Shown: positions 11,540 through 22,500 of the stretch, piece after piece
How the letters are laid out: the number at the start of each line of letters is the position of its first letter
How positions within the stretch are numbered: position 1 is the stretch's first letter
NCBI GenBank assembly: GCA_003024175.1
Contig: MDYQ01000194.1
Span: forward strand, 1 to 53,351
DNA length: 53,351 bases
Reading direction: 5' to 3'
From: Planoprotostelium fungivorum
Lineage: Eukaryota > Evosea > Variosea > Cavosteliida > Cavosteliaceae
Position numbers and translations under genes: made by a program
The notes under the pieces: generated by a model
What the model was told of the DNA's origin: nothing
What the model saw: the letters and a program-made list of their open reading frames with translations, nothing else
The model's database searches: none

Positions 11540-11877
11540 ATGTCCGTGGAAGACTCGCAGTGGCTGGGAAGGAACTACGTCTTTGACGCGAGAGGCTCAA
11601 CGGGGCTGGTGCTGCAGGAGGTGTGTAGCGAGGCATGGAAGCAACTGAGGGAAAACAGGGACAGAAGGAGAAGTTGGTAGGGCTGTGCAGAGGGTGTGGA
11701 AGAGAAGCCGGAGGGATGAACAAGTGTCAGGGGTCAACGTGTCACCTGCACCTGGTGGAGTGTAGAGAGTGCATCGAGGGAGGGGAGGTGTACTGCTGCG
11801 ATTCCTGTCGAGATGGAACGAAAGGCAAGGGTCTGTGTGACTGCGAGCAGCAGAGAGTAAAACAACTAAGATCGTGA
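11540..11877 (+). CDS. Orphan C-terminal zinc-cluster domain of the TSTD2/TrhO rhodanese family
   Basis: Start ATG 11540 (MSVEDSQWLGRNYVFDARGS), in-phase 44-nt intron (about 11612-11655), then KLVGLCRGCGREAGGMNKC, STCHLHLVECRECIEGGE, VYCCDSCRDGTKGKGLCDCE and stop. The FVFD box followed by CxxC...C...C...CxxC...CC.xC..C matches the C-terminal part of TSTD2 and bacterial TrhO (tRNA uridine-34 hydroxylase). Missing is the rhodanese domain with its catalytic Cys, which should precede the FVFD box; the DNA just upstream encodes the MBOAT gene on the other strand. About 99 residues against 300-500 in full-length relatives. It may be a truncated remnant, a free-standing domain, or an assembly break. 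Confidence 0.6.
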
Positions 11878-12530
11878 CGGCACATATTTCAATTTGAGCA
11901 GTCGCTGCTGCACCTTGTGAGACTGCCAGTCGTCAGTTCTTTAGCTTCGGCAGGATGCGTCATATGCCATGTATTTGTCTCGTCAACGGAGACGTCCTCG
12001 GGAATAACCGACACCCCAGATCAAGCGCTGAGCCATCCAAAGAGAGAGGTGAAGGGCTGCATGTTGTGCGTTGTGGGTTGTCTTCTTTGGTGACAACTGG
12101 CTGACATGGAGTTGTCCTGTGCCGGCACCCGATCAGGGTAAACTGTTTCGATTTTCCGAAGGAGTTGTAGATGATCGATTCCATTTTCCAACTTTTTCAG
12201 GCGATCGATCATCTCAGCAGCAAGATGGCAGCATTCGTATCACCACAAGGTGTGAGACGAGAAGCGCGGACTTGATACAATCGAGGTTGGGATATCGAAG
12301 AACGTGAGCGCGAGATGGACAATCACGAGCAAACATGAGACAGGATGGAAACTGCCAATGTTCGGTTGAGGGTTGAGATGATTGTACGGCCGTTCTTGCG
12401 GTGGCTGTAGCTCCTCTTCAACTCTCCACCACGTCAACATCTGGTCATCCTTTGGAGCAATCTGTGAATGGGAGCTCGATATGATTCGACGCCGAGAAGA
12501 AGAGAAAGATGAAATTATCCGATTCTTTTA
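11878..12530. other. Start of the tandem array: relic sequence downstream of gene A
   Basis: No intact gene. The stretch around 12185-12320 resembles 16790-16935, and 12365-12440 resembles parts of 16960-17020 and 21570-21650. These are decayed pieces of a sequence repeated downstream of each surface-protein gene. From 12450 on, the sequence is nearly identical to 17812-17888. Confidence 0.5.
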
Positions 12531-15242
12531 TCAGCCACTCGTCCACAAAAACATGGAAACGATCATCGTGATTGCAATGGAGAGGACAGATATGTTGATG
12601 GTCTCTGCACCATTCGTGAGTGGGCCAGATGCAGTCGTAGAGACAGACGTAGCTGTATCGTAGAAAGTGCCGCTGTCAACAAAGCCAGTGTTGTCGTCAG
12701 TGACAGATCCGTTCTCAGTCACACTGGATGTTGTGCTGGCAGTGCTTGCAGAAGATGCGACACTGGATGAGCTCTCGACTGAAGATGACTTTTCGGTGGA
12801 AGAGGTGATGCTGACGCTGGACGAGCTCTTGATGTTGGCCAATGTGCTAGGAGAGGAAGCATCGACCTCAGATGATGTTTCGTCGATAGATGTAGAATCG
12901 TCTGCTAAGCTCGTACTGTCGGCAGTCGAGTCGACTACAGAGGAGCTTGTGAATGTCACTGATGAGGTGGATGTTTGTGTGGATGAACTCGATGAAGATG
13001 TTGTGTCAGAGGATGTCATACTCTCTGAAGATGTCATTGTGGGTGGACTGAGTGGACAGCCGTCTAGCGATTGATACGCTTCGTCGAAGCCTGTGTTCAC
13101 TCCATCGCCTGATATCTCCTCAGTCACTGATCGTGAGATGTCGATCTCACTTGTACCCAAGTTGGTTGTAAGCTGTCCTCTGCCAATGGCGACTACGATT
13201 GCCCGAGAAGCAGATTGATCAAACAGACGATTGCTGAATGGTGAGTTCTGAGCTCTGTACAACGGAGGGACAATGGGCGGGGCACTAGCAGTGCCTGTCA
13301 CATTGAAGGATCGTACGGCTATATCTGTGAGAATGGGAGGGTATTGGAAGATAGCGAGGTCGTCGATATCGTATGTCTGTCCGTACGTAGCTTGGCAACT
13401 GATTTTCACTGTACAGCGTCAAACAGTGTCAGGGAAGTCGATGCTGCCCACCCAGCGTGATGTTGATCTGAGTGTTAGGCGGAGCAATAGATATGTCCAG
13501 GATATCGTCAGAACAGGTGATCGCTGAGAAAATCGTGTCTGAACTGTTGTAGGTATACGTCACAGCATTGACAAAGTTGATCTCGGCATTTCTGGGTAAA
13601 CCATCGATCTTCAAGCAGTGTCGACTGGGTGGCCGAAGGACAACAGTTTCTTGAATAGCATTGACGTAGATGATTGAATCAGAGGACACTGTGTGGCACA
13701 CTGTGCGGATCAGAACATGTCAGGCTCGATCGATCATATGTCAATTCTTGACGACTCACCACTCAACAAGATGCTGCTGCCGAAATCACCACCATAGTTG
13801 AAGGTAAGATTGCTATTCGTACTATTTAGATGTGAGTTCATCGACCACAATTGTGTTCGATCACCAAGACTGACGACCAATAGCTGTATCCAGAGGATCA
13901 TCATATGATTGGCCGGTACCAATGAATCCAGGGGGAATGATAAGCTGAGTAACTGACTTCGTTATCTCTGTGAGTAGGTCGGATGAGCTGACGAGCAGCA
14001 CTTCCTCTACAATGACAGTCAGTTGATCCTCCCATGGTACTATACTTCACCTGGATCGATCACAGCTGAGACCGTAACCTCGGCTTGTACTCCACAATTG
14101 ATCGCTTTATCGAAAGAACGTGTGAGATCGAAGCCGTAGTAAGAGCCGTTGAAGAAAACTCTACCGAACAGATCGGTCGCGTTGAACTTGATCAGCGCAT
14201 ATCTGTCCACAGAGCTTCCAAAGGTAGTGCAAGGTGCAGCGAAGTCTCCTGATGAAGAGATGACAAGAGTGGGAGGTGTCTGCACAGAGACGAGCGTGTA
14301 GTTTGTCGCACTCTGAACGCCGAGTTTGACGCAAGAAAACTTTTGCAGGACCTGAGAGGAGTTGATGAGGCGAGAACACAACGACGATCTGATCGGCCAC
14401 CTCAATAGAAGATCCGTCTTTCAATAGATACGTGATATCATTTGTGGCGCAGATCTGCGGTATCACTCCAGAAATGTGATCGCCCTCGAATGTGAAGCTA
14501 TTGGTGGAATTAACTTCCACTTCGAACGATCTGAACGTTTCCGTTGGCTGCAGATACAGAGGGTTCTCTGTCTATGATCAATTGCGGATGCAGAGAGGAG
14601 ATCGTATCACTTGATCCAAGTATACGCATGAACGTTCCAGCTTTCACGAGCAGCGCTTCACTAAAGGAGGTTCTCAGTGGTAAACCATATTCCAGCTCGA
14701 AATCAAAGGCGAAGAAGTAGGGCTCTAGAGATGTGAATCTGAGATAGCTGGGTGCTTCGGCGTAAGCCCCTACCCCTACTGTAACGTCTATGATGTCTAT
14801 CGTGAAAGTCAGGTGGTGATGCAAGATGATCGCGTGGTGACAGATCAAGTAAATGTGCACACGACGAAAATAATGTCGCACCTGCGTTGGTCACGGTGAT
14901 GTCGATAGGCAAATCGAGCAGAAGATCTTGAGCGCTGTCAGGCGCATAGACAACCAGTTGATAAGTGTGGCAAATGGAAGATCGTGGTGACACCTTGCCA
15001 TCGCACAGAGCCACGCAGCGAACAGGTCCAAGATTACTGAAGATAGTTGCAGTGGACTCGGCAGTGAAATAGGCCACGGATGAACAAGCGGTGTAGACAG
15101 GAGAGAAGAGGCCAGTCCTTGGGACGGTAGATAGAGTCAAGCTGTAATTCTATATGGATGTCAGAGAGGTCACACGAGTGAAAGGTACCTGTGCTTGACA
15201 GAGGGTGATCCATAGGATGAAGAGGCTAAGTACGCTTTTCAT
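12531..15242 (-). CDS. Secreted, probably GPI-anchored surface protein, copy A
   Basis: Multi-exon gene, start ATG 15240-15242. Signal peptide MKSVLSLFILWITLCQAQ, followed by a 39-nt in-phase intron (it contains a TAG if read through) to NYSLTLSTVPRTGLFSPVY. The ectodomain exons include VRCVALCDGKVSPRSSICH, YLRFTSLEPYFFAFDFE, NYTLVSVQTPPTLVISSSG, ALIKFNATDLFGRVFFNGSY, LRPPSRHCLKIDGLPRNAEI and the Cys exon CQATYGQTYDIDDLAIFQYP, with many N-glycosylation sequons. Next comes about 140 residues of Ser/Thr/Asp stalk and a terminal hydrophobic tail (ISVLSIAITMIVSMFLWTSG) that ends without a basic cytoplasmic segment, which fits a GPI-attachment signal better than a type I anchor. I do not recognise the ectodomain family. 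Role is probably adhesion, recognition or coat (inference). Confidence 0.8.
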
Positions 15243-15444
15243 GTTGCTGAGGCGAGTGAGAATGATTACGTTGAGCTCGTATGGTCTTTCCACCTGAAGT
15301 CAGCGATCGAGCCCCGAGGGAACTGCAAAGCGTCAGAATGGTGTGACATTGGTGAGTGTGGGCTGGATCATGGACAAGTCTGCTCATACAAAACTATCTC
15401 AGATACAGCCAAAAGGAGAAATCTGCCCGCTGAGGTGAGGCTAT

Positions 15445-15576
15445 GTGTGCCCCTAAGTGTCAGATGCAGTCCACGATCGGGTCACAATCTATCAGTGAGA
15501 TCGGCTGATTTGACAGCATCTGGAGTCATATCTGGAGTCTGATCTGTCCCTCTATTCCTGTCCACCTAAATCGGCT
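15445..15576 (-). promoter_or_regulatory. Conserved upstream block of copy A
   Basis: About 95 bases (15445-15540), nearly the same as upstream of copies B and C, followed by CCACCTAAATCGGCT (15562-15576), 320-334 bases 5' of the ATG. Conservation outside coding sequence could be regulatory, or simply recent duplication; the copies differ more in the flanking sequence, which favours function. Confidence 0.45.
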
Positions 15577-16540
15577 GTGTGTGGCGATATTATTGTTAAC
15601 TTTACAATTCGCACTTCGTTCAACATGCGAGGACAGAAGCAGTTCCACCGTAAACTGAGATCGCTCTCAACGCTTTTCATTCAGTTATAGACAATAAGTG
15701 AATCGTCCAATCACAATGTTCCTCAGTCTTACACATCCCGTGACGATGATTTACCATTCTATAGAAGGCGAGCACATTAATCATCGCCGCTACAGTTCAG
15801 TTTACTTCTTTCGGACGGGACGCTCTCGATCGTCACCACGATAACATTCGAGGGCTCAATCGCTGCCTACTTCTCACTGTTACAGGTTATCTTCTCTGAG
15901 TCAAAGTCAATGCTATCTCTTGCGAGGAATTAATCAGAGATTCTACAAAGAGATACTTGGCATCAGACGACGACTATGATGTGAACGAATCGTTTTTCAA
16001 CACACGCGATCATCTTTCCTCTACTATTGTGGAGAGAGATGAGTTTAGCCGAATACGAAAAGAGACCGAAGTCGGTGAAGCTGAGAGGTGAAATGGAGAG
16101 AAGGTGAGATGACTTTTACCTTCATTAATTGACGAGAGCAGTTGAATGAAACTCTTGACGGGAGAAGAGATCATGATGATCAACAGCGAACACACGGCCG
16201 TATGTGATTATTGTCTCAGTGGAATCACATTGCCTCTGATGAGCAGCAGACTGAAAAGAAAATGGTGAAGTGAATCGACCATCACGGCTCCTGAGAGGTG
16301 AGAGATTCTTTTACATCACGGTATCTAATCACGCTACAGGGTTGCACAAGAACGTCCGAGCATCACTCACCTGCGTCACAGACATCAATAGTGCCGTCGA
16401 CCGCACGAATTACACGTGCAGAACATCTTCTGAGTTCGCTTTCTACACTCATCTCACCTACATCATGTATGGGTATACAGTGCATGTAAATGCAATCACA
16501 GGGCAGAGAAGAATGTGCGGGAAAAGATTGGGACTGAGTG

Positions 16541-16630
16541 GTCACGTGACTGGAACACGACCGGGGGTCGTCCGGCTACAAAGGTCACGTGAGTTGTAGA
16601 TCGATGATGTCACCACAGATCGTCACGTGA
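16541..16630. promoter_or_regulatory. Cluster of three TCACGTGA palindromes (copy A side)
   Basis: GTCACGTGAC at 16541-16550, TCACGTGA at 16585-16592 and 16623-16630, spacing about 40 bases. The palindrome is the high-affinity E-box/CLEAR-type site of bHLH-zip factors in other eukaryotes. The same triplet recurs at 26390-26479. Followed at about 16638 by CCATCTAATTCGGCT, a variant of the array's upstream element. Confidence 0.5.
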
Positions 16631-17888
16631 TCTCCGCGCCATCTAATTCGGCTGAAAGAGAAGGACGGCTCCAACATAGAAGAGATGGGCCGGGTAGTCG
16701 TTCTCTCAGGTCATTTGCATGAGCTGCACGAAATTTTTTTCTCCTCTCCTCTGGTCTACTTCGAACTAATGATGTACCTCCATTTTTCAACTTTTTTCAG
16801 GCGGTCGATCATCTGGCGAGATGACAGCACTCGTGATCACCACAAATATGTCACCCTCATTGATGATGTCGCAAACGAGAAGTACAGACTCGACATCGTT
16901 CGAGGTTGGGATATCGAAGGTGAGCGTAAGATGGAGAATCACAAGTTCATGTGAGACAAAGGTGATTGCACTGCTTCTTCAACTCTCAACCACGTCACAA
17001 CTGTTGACCATGGATCACTCGAACAAACCGATTGCACCTCAGTTGCCTCTCCTTCTCAGACAATTATTCCATAGTGACAGCGCATCAACATCCGTAAATG
17101 ATTGGAATCAGGAATGATCTGATTCGATCAGAATCGCGCAGAAATATCTCAAGAGTCAGTCATGTCATCACTTTGCATCAAGCTGATCACATCGAATTCC
17201 TCATCAACTCTCCCTACTCCACACGAAAGACGCTGCCATCCCATCCACTGAATCTGGCACTTCTTCAGAGGTGCTCCTTCGATCAGATGATGCGATCGAT
17301 GCTGATCTGAGATCATCACGGGTGATCTCTTACAAATGTTAGCGAAGAGAGTGAAACGGATATATTCATCGTAGAATATGCTCTCTCTTCAGAACAGACG
17401 CAGGTCGTATGGACTCACGCTCCTCTCGCACCACAGAGAAGGGTGCGGCCACGGCCCTCCGCTATGCCACTCAGGTGATCATGATCAGATGACGTAGGTG
17501 TCCGACATCTTTAGGTGACCGTAGACAATCAAAGAGGAAGGAAGGGAATCAGAACGACGAATGTGTGGATCCGCGTGTTGGAAGCGAAATAAAAGAATAA
17601 TTACATCGTTGTTCATCGATTCATGACAATTGTGCCTCACCCAGCCCCTCATCTTCGTCTTTGATCAATAGCAGTCTTAATCATCCACACCGTTGTGGGA
17701 CACGTTCATCGTTCATCATCCAACACTCTCACCACACCGGCTTCTTCATTCCAAAGACTGGATGTACATGATCATGTTGAATATCATTGAAGACACATCT
17801 GTATATCCTTCGGAGCAATCTGTGAATGGGAGCTCGATATGATTCGACGCCGAGAAGAAGAGAAAGATGAAATTATCCGATTCTTTTA

Positions 17889-20573
17889 TCAGCCACTCGT
17901 CCACAAAAACATGGAAACGATCATCGTGATTGCAATGGAGAGGACAGATATGTTGATGGTCTCTGCACCATTCGTGAGTGGGCCAGATGCAGTCGTAGAG
18001 ACAGACGTAGCTGTATCGTAGAAAGTGCCGCTGTCAACAAAGCCAGTGTTGTCGTCAGTGACAGATCCGTTCTCAGTCACACTGGATGTTGTGCTGGCAG
18101 TGCTTGCAGAAGATGTGACACTGGATGAGCTCTCGACTGAAGATGACTTGTCGACAGAAGAGGTGATGCTGACGCTGGACGAGCTCTTGATGTTCGCCAA
18201 TGTGCTAGGAGAGGAAGCATCGACCTCAGATGTTGTTTCGTCGATAGATGTAGAATCATCTGCAAAGCTACTGTCGGCAGTCGAGTCGACTACAAAGGAG
18301 CTTGTAGATGCCACTGATGAGGTGGATGTTTGTGTGGACGAACTCGAAGAAGACGTTGTGTCAGAGGAAGTTATACTTTCTGAAGATGTCATTGTGGATG
18401 GACCGAGTGGACAGCCGTCTAGCGATTGATACGTTCTATCGTAGCCCGTGTTCACTCCATCACCTGATCACATGAGATCCTTGTAATATACAACTCGACG
18501 TTCTCACTTGTACCCAAGTTGGTGGTAAATTGTCCTCTTCCAGTGACGATCGCGATGTATTGAGAGTCAGGCTGATTCGACAGAAGGTCGTTCGCACGAA
18601 CACTCGGGAAATGGTTGTTCGTCAGAAAAGCAGCGGTTCCAGTCACATTGTAGGCCCGTACGGCTGCGTTCTTGGTAGTGGGAGGGTATTGAATGATAAA
18701 CAGACCATCGATATCGTACGTCTGCCCGTACGTAGCTTGGCATTCGACTTTGACTGTTGAGTGTCAATTATTATCAACGTAGTTGTTGCCCACCCAGCGT
18801 AATATTGACGACAACACCTGGATTAGCATACAAGGACATGATGTCGTCGGAACAGGTGACTGCAGAGAAAAACATGTCTGAACCCTCGTAGCTGAACTTC
18901 AAGGTATTGGCGGCGCTAACCATGCCATCTGCTGGTAAACCATCGATCCTCAAGCAGTGCTTACTGGGTGGCCTGAGTACGAGAACTGTGCGGATATATT
19001 CCGTGTTGATAACTGACTCAGAGGATACTGTGTGACACACTGTGCGAATCAGATCGTGTCGAGCTCAATCGTGTGTTATGTCTCACCGCCAAATCCATCC
19101 AGACTATTGATGCCACCACCGTAGTTGACTGAGAAAGTAGAATTTGTACTGAGGTGACGTCAGGCGATAACGTTCCTTTGATTCATTCACCAAGACTGAA
19201 AACCCACGGTTCTCTGTAGGAGATTGTCTCGATCTCCGATTGCAATGATTCCAGGAGGAATAACGACCTGAACGACAGGCGTTATTATCTCTATGGATGG
19301 ATGCAGTGGGTCCACGTTTACCACTTGTTCTATCATGACAGTCAGCTCATCTATCACATCCCATGATACTCTATTTCACCTGGACTGATTACTGCTGAGA
19401 CCGTTATGCTGTCTTGCATACCACAGTTGATCGCCAGATCGAAAGCGTTCGTAAGATCGAAGCTGTAGTAAGAGCCGTCGAGATACGCTTGACCGATGAG
19501 ATCGGTTGCGTTGAACTTGATCAGCGCGTATTTGTCGACAGAAGTTCCGATGTTGGTGCAAGGTGCAGAATGTTCTCCTGATGAGGAGATGACAAGAGTG
19601 GGAGGCGTCTGGACAGAGACGAGAGTGTAATTTGTTGCACTTCCAACTTCGAGTTTGAAACACGAGAATGCGTTAACCATCTGCGAATGGTCGATGAGGT
19701 GATGTGATGATGTTCTGATCGGCTCACCTGAGGTGTAGTGCCGTCTCTCAGTAGATAAGCGGACGAATCCGTGGCGCATATGGCAGGAAACACGAAGAGA
19801 TAACTGATGTCCTCGAGGGTGAAGCTGTTTGCAGAAGGAACAGTCACTGTGAACGATGTGATCAGTTCCGTCGACAGGAGGTAGAGAGGATTCTCTGCAT
19901 GTGATCAATACGAATGAAGAGAGGAGATCGTATCACTTGTGTGGGCATCCGATATCGTTCCAGCTTCCACCAGAATCGTGTCGTGAAAGATGCTGCTGAG
20001 TGATCCCCTTGGATTGTAAATGAATTCAAAGAAATAAGGATTCAGGGTGGTAAATCTGAAGTAAGTGGGTGCATCAACCGTGTATGTCACTCCTAACGAG
20101 ATGTCTATGATATCTATCGATGGGTCAGGCGCTGATCCGGTGATGACTATTTCCCGTGTGGACTTGATGATGATTCACGTGACAATCGTCGCACCTGCGT
20201 TGGTCACAGTGATGTTGATGGGAGGAGAGAGCTGAAGGTCTTGTGGACTGTAAGGCGCGTAGATGACCAGCTGATAATCGTGGCAGATGGACGATCGGGA
20301 TGACACCTCGCCATCGCACAGAACCACGCAGCTCAGGTTGAGGGCGGAGCTGAAATTACCCAGAGAGTCGTCGATGGAGGACACGTAGGTGAAATAGGCC
20401 AGAGAGGAACTGTTGCGAGCAGTATAGACGGGAGAGAAGAAGCCGGTCGGAGGGATGATAGAGAGGGTTAGATCGTACGTCTGTGAAGGAGTCAGAGAGG
20501 TCACACGAGTGAAAGGCACCTGTGCGTGACAGAGAGTGATGATGAAGAGGAGAGTACAGAGTATGCTTTGCAT
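17889..20573 (-). CDS. Secreted, probably GPI-anchored surface protein, copy B
   Basis: Start ATG 20571-20573: signal peptide MQSILCTLLFIITLCHAQ. A GT-AG stretch of 42 nt follows (GTGCCT...TTCACAG), in the place of the intron of A and C; here it happens to be open, so it could be retained (QVPFTRVTSLTPSQ) or spliced (TYDLTLSIIPPTGFFSPVY). Ectodomain as in A but more diverged: LSCVVLCDGEVSSRSSICHD, YFRFTTLNPYFFEFIYNPRG, NYTLVSVQTPPTLVISSSGE, LRPPSKHCLRIDGLPADGM. The stalk and GPI-type tail (ISVLSIAITMIVSMFLWTSG) are almost identical to A. The Cys-exon segment lacks the RAQNSPFSNR motif of A and C and reads FLTNNHFPSVRANDLLSNQ instead. Family and binding partner unknown. Confidence 0.78.
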
Positions 20574-22500
20574 GTTGCTGAGGCGAGTGAGAATGATTTT
20601 GCCCAGCTCGTATGGTCTTTCCACCTGAAGACAGCGATCAGGCCTTATGGACTCGATCGGGGACAAATAAAGGTAAAAATGGAGAGCGTGTGTACCCCTG
20701 AGTGTCAGTCGCAGTCCACGATCGGGTCACAATCTATCAGAGAGATCGACTGATCTGACAGCATCTGGAGTAAATATCTCCCTGTATGAGGAAGTTCTTC
20801 CCTGGAACCACCTAAATCGGCTAATGTCATACGCATGACATTTTATGGCCTTCTCTTGACTTCCGTTGATTGACTCTGCCTCGTGTGTATCGATCTGCGT
20901 TCGTGACGCGGCCCGCGATGATGATGCTTCGACGACTCAGACCTAAGACGAGTGACGTTAGTACCTTGTCTATCTCTTATTTAGTAACACGTGCTGATCA
21001 CCTTTGATTTTATTGATGTCTTTACAATTCGCGCCGTGCGAGAACAGAAGTACTTTTCCTCTCCAGATGCAATAGTTGATCTCCGGGGATCTTAACAAAA
21101 GAGGAACTAAAGCGGGGTGGTCCTCCATCACGACGAGAGTGAGAAGAATAACACCATTCTGAACGCTATTGGTAGAAGGTCAGTGAAGTATCGACTGCAG
21201 GTCGGTTTCTCGGCGACGCAGACTGAACATTTCGGAGAAGGCATTCACCATCAACATTTCGACTCTCTCGAAGGTGTTCGGGAGTTGAAATCATCCCACA
21301 GAAATCAGTTGAGATTCTACACCAGGACACTTGGTTTCAGACGTTTGAGGAGGAGGACGAACCTCAACAATCCGTTCGATAAGAGACGTCGTCATCTTCC
21401 ATCTATTGCTGAAGAGGGCTGAATAGCGCCAAGAACGAAGAAGAGATCACGATGTTGCGGGGATCTCGAGTCAAGGACAGAAGACACCAAGATGCCTTTC
21501 AATGAACCAGTGGAGAATCACAAATTAATGTGAGACACAGGATAGAAGCTGTTAGATTTAGGTAGTGGGCGAGGTGATTGCACGGCTTTCTTGTGGCAGA
21601 GCCGTAGATCCTTTTGACCACTTCACAGCCGTTGATCACGGTTCACTCGATTATACCAATTGCACCTCAGTTGCCTCTCCCTCTCAGACCATCATTCCAC
21701 GATGGCAACGTAATCAACATCCGTAAACGATCGGAATCAGGAATGATCTGATTCGATCAAGATCATCCGTGACCCTCGGACATCCGCAGAAATGTCTGAG
21801 AGGGTCACCACCGGGTAGTATCATCAATTTCCATCAAGTCGATCTCATCAAGTTCTCCCAACTCCAAACGAAAAATTCCGACGCTGCCATCCTCATCCAC
21901 TGAATCTGGCACTTCTTCAGAGGTGCTCCTTCGATCAGATGATGCGACCGATGCTGATGTGCGATGGTCACGGGTGATCTCTTACACGTTACAATTGTTA
22001 GCGAAGAGGGTGAAACGGATATATTCATCGCAGAATATACTCTCTCTTCAGAACAGACGCAGGTCGTATGGACTCACGCTGCTCTCGAATGCGGAAAGAA
22101 GAATCTCGAACGTTCGAACGGTGGCTACGCCCAGCAAGACAGAGAGATGACAGATCGTGTGGGATTGTCTGAGAACATCTACACCCCCAAAGCTGCTGTT
22201 GAAGATGAAAGGTGATCATCACAAGAACATCATCACACGAACATCATCACGAACGTAGCAGCGACCATGCATCAGGAGCTCGAAATATTCTCCGGAATTG
22301 GATGTCGATCGTCTTCAAAGACAGTCAAGCTGAGATCAGCTGATGAGGGAGATTGCGAGATGGTGATGGTCGTCCATCACCCTCTCGTCATTTCTCGTGA
22401 CAAACTTCTCACGGCAAATAGCGGTTTATTCGGCGCAGATGTAAGATCGATGAGAACGCGCCACGATAAAGATAGATGAAGATCATATATGAGTCTTTTA
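20574..22500. other. Inter-copy region upstream of B: promoter block and relics
   Basis: No intact gene. Conserved upstream block 20688-20778 and CCACCTAAATCGGCT at 20808-20822. A plus-strand open frame at 21117-21422 is homologous by position and partly by sequence to the RYLASDDD relic upstream of A, but in another frame (EILHQDTWFQTFEEEDEP, then a stop), so it is decayed. On the minus strand at about 21800-21950 an open stretch reads SEEVPDSVDEDGSVGIFRLE, coding-like; its copy near 17200-17300 is frameshifted. The stretch 22225-22300 is rich in ACATCATCAC-like short repeats. Confidence 0.5.
20688..20822 (-). promoter_or_regulatory. Conserved upstream block of copy B
   Basis: Counterpart of 15445-15576: the block at 20688-20778 and CCACCTAAATCGGCT at 20808-20822, 235-250 bases 5' of the B ATG. 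B is the most diverged full-length copy, so conservation here is the best evidence that the element is kept by selection. Confidence 0.5.

Larger units (their letters stand above)
15243..17888. other. Inter-copy region upstream of A: conserved promoter block and gene relics
   Basis: No intact gene. Contents: conserved upstream block 15445-15540 and element CCACCTAAATCGGCT at 15562-15576 (shared with B and C); a plus-strand relic at about 15910-16095 reading RYLASDDDYDVNESFFNTRD without an ATG, whose counterpart upstream of C is frameshifted; three TCACGTGA palindromes in 16541-16630; a coding-like relic at about 16797-16930 (KYVTLIDDVANEKYRLDIVR) that looks like a single exon with acceptor and donor; and a relic block 17208-17420 also present at 21860-22082. 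17500-17800 shows nothing recognisable. Confidence 0.5.

Noticed and set aside
12667-13074. Plus-strand open frame of 135 codons, acidic, repeated at 18025-18429 and 22622-22948
   Set aside because: It is the antisense of the Ser/Thr-rich stalk exons of copies A-C; a low-complexity codon pattern gives long open frames on the opposite strand.
15120-15190. Nonsense mutation (TAG) just after the signal peptide of copy A, and likewise in C
   Set aside because: The TAG lies at the 3' end of a GT-AG stretch that is in phase in A, B and C; splicing it gives matching N termini (NYSLTLS, TYDLTLS, DHLTLS), so these copies need not be pseudogenes.
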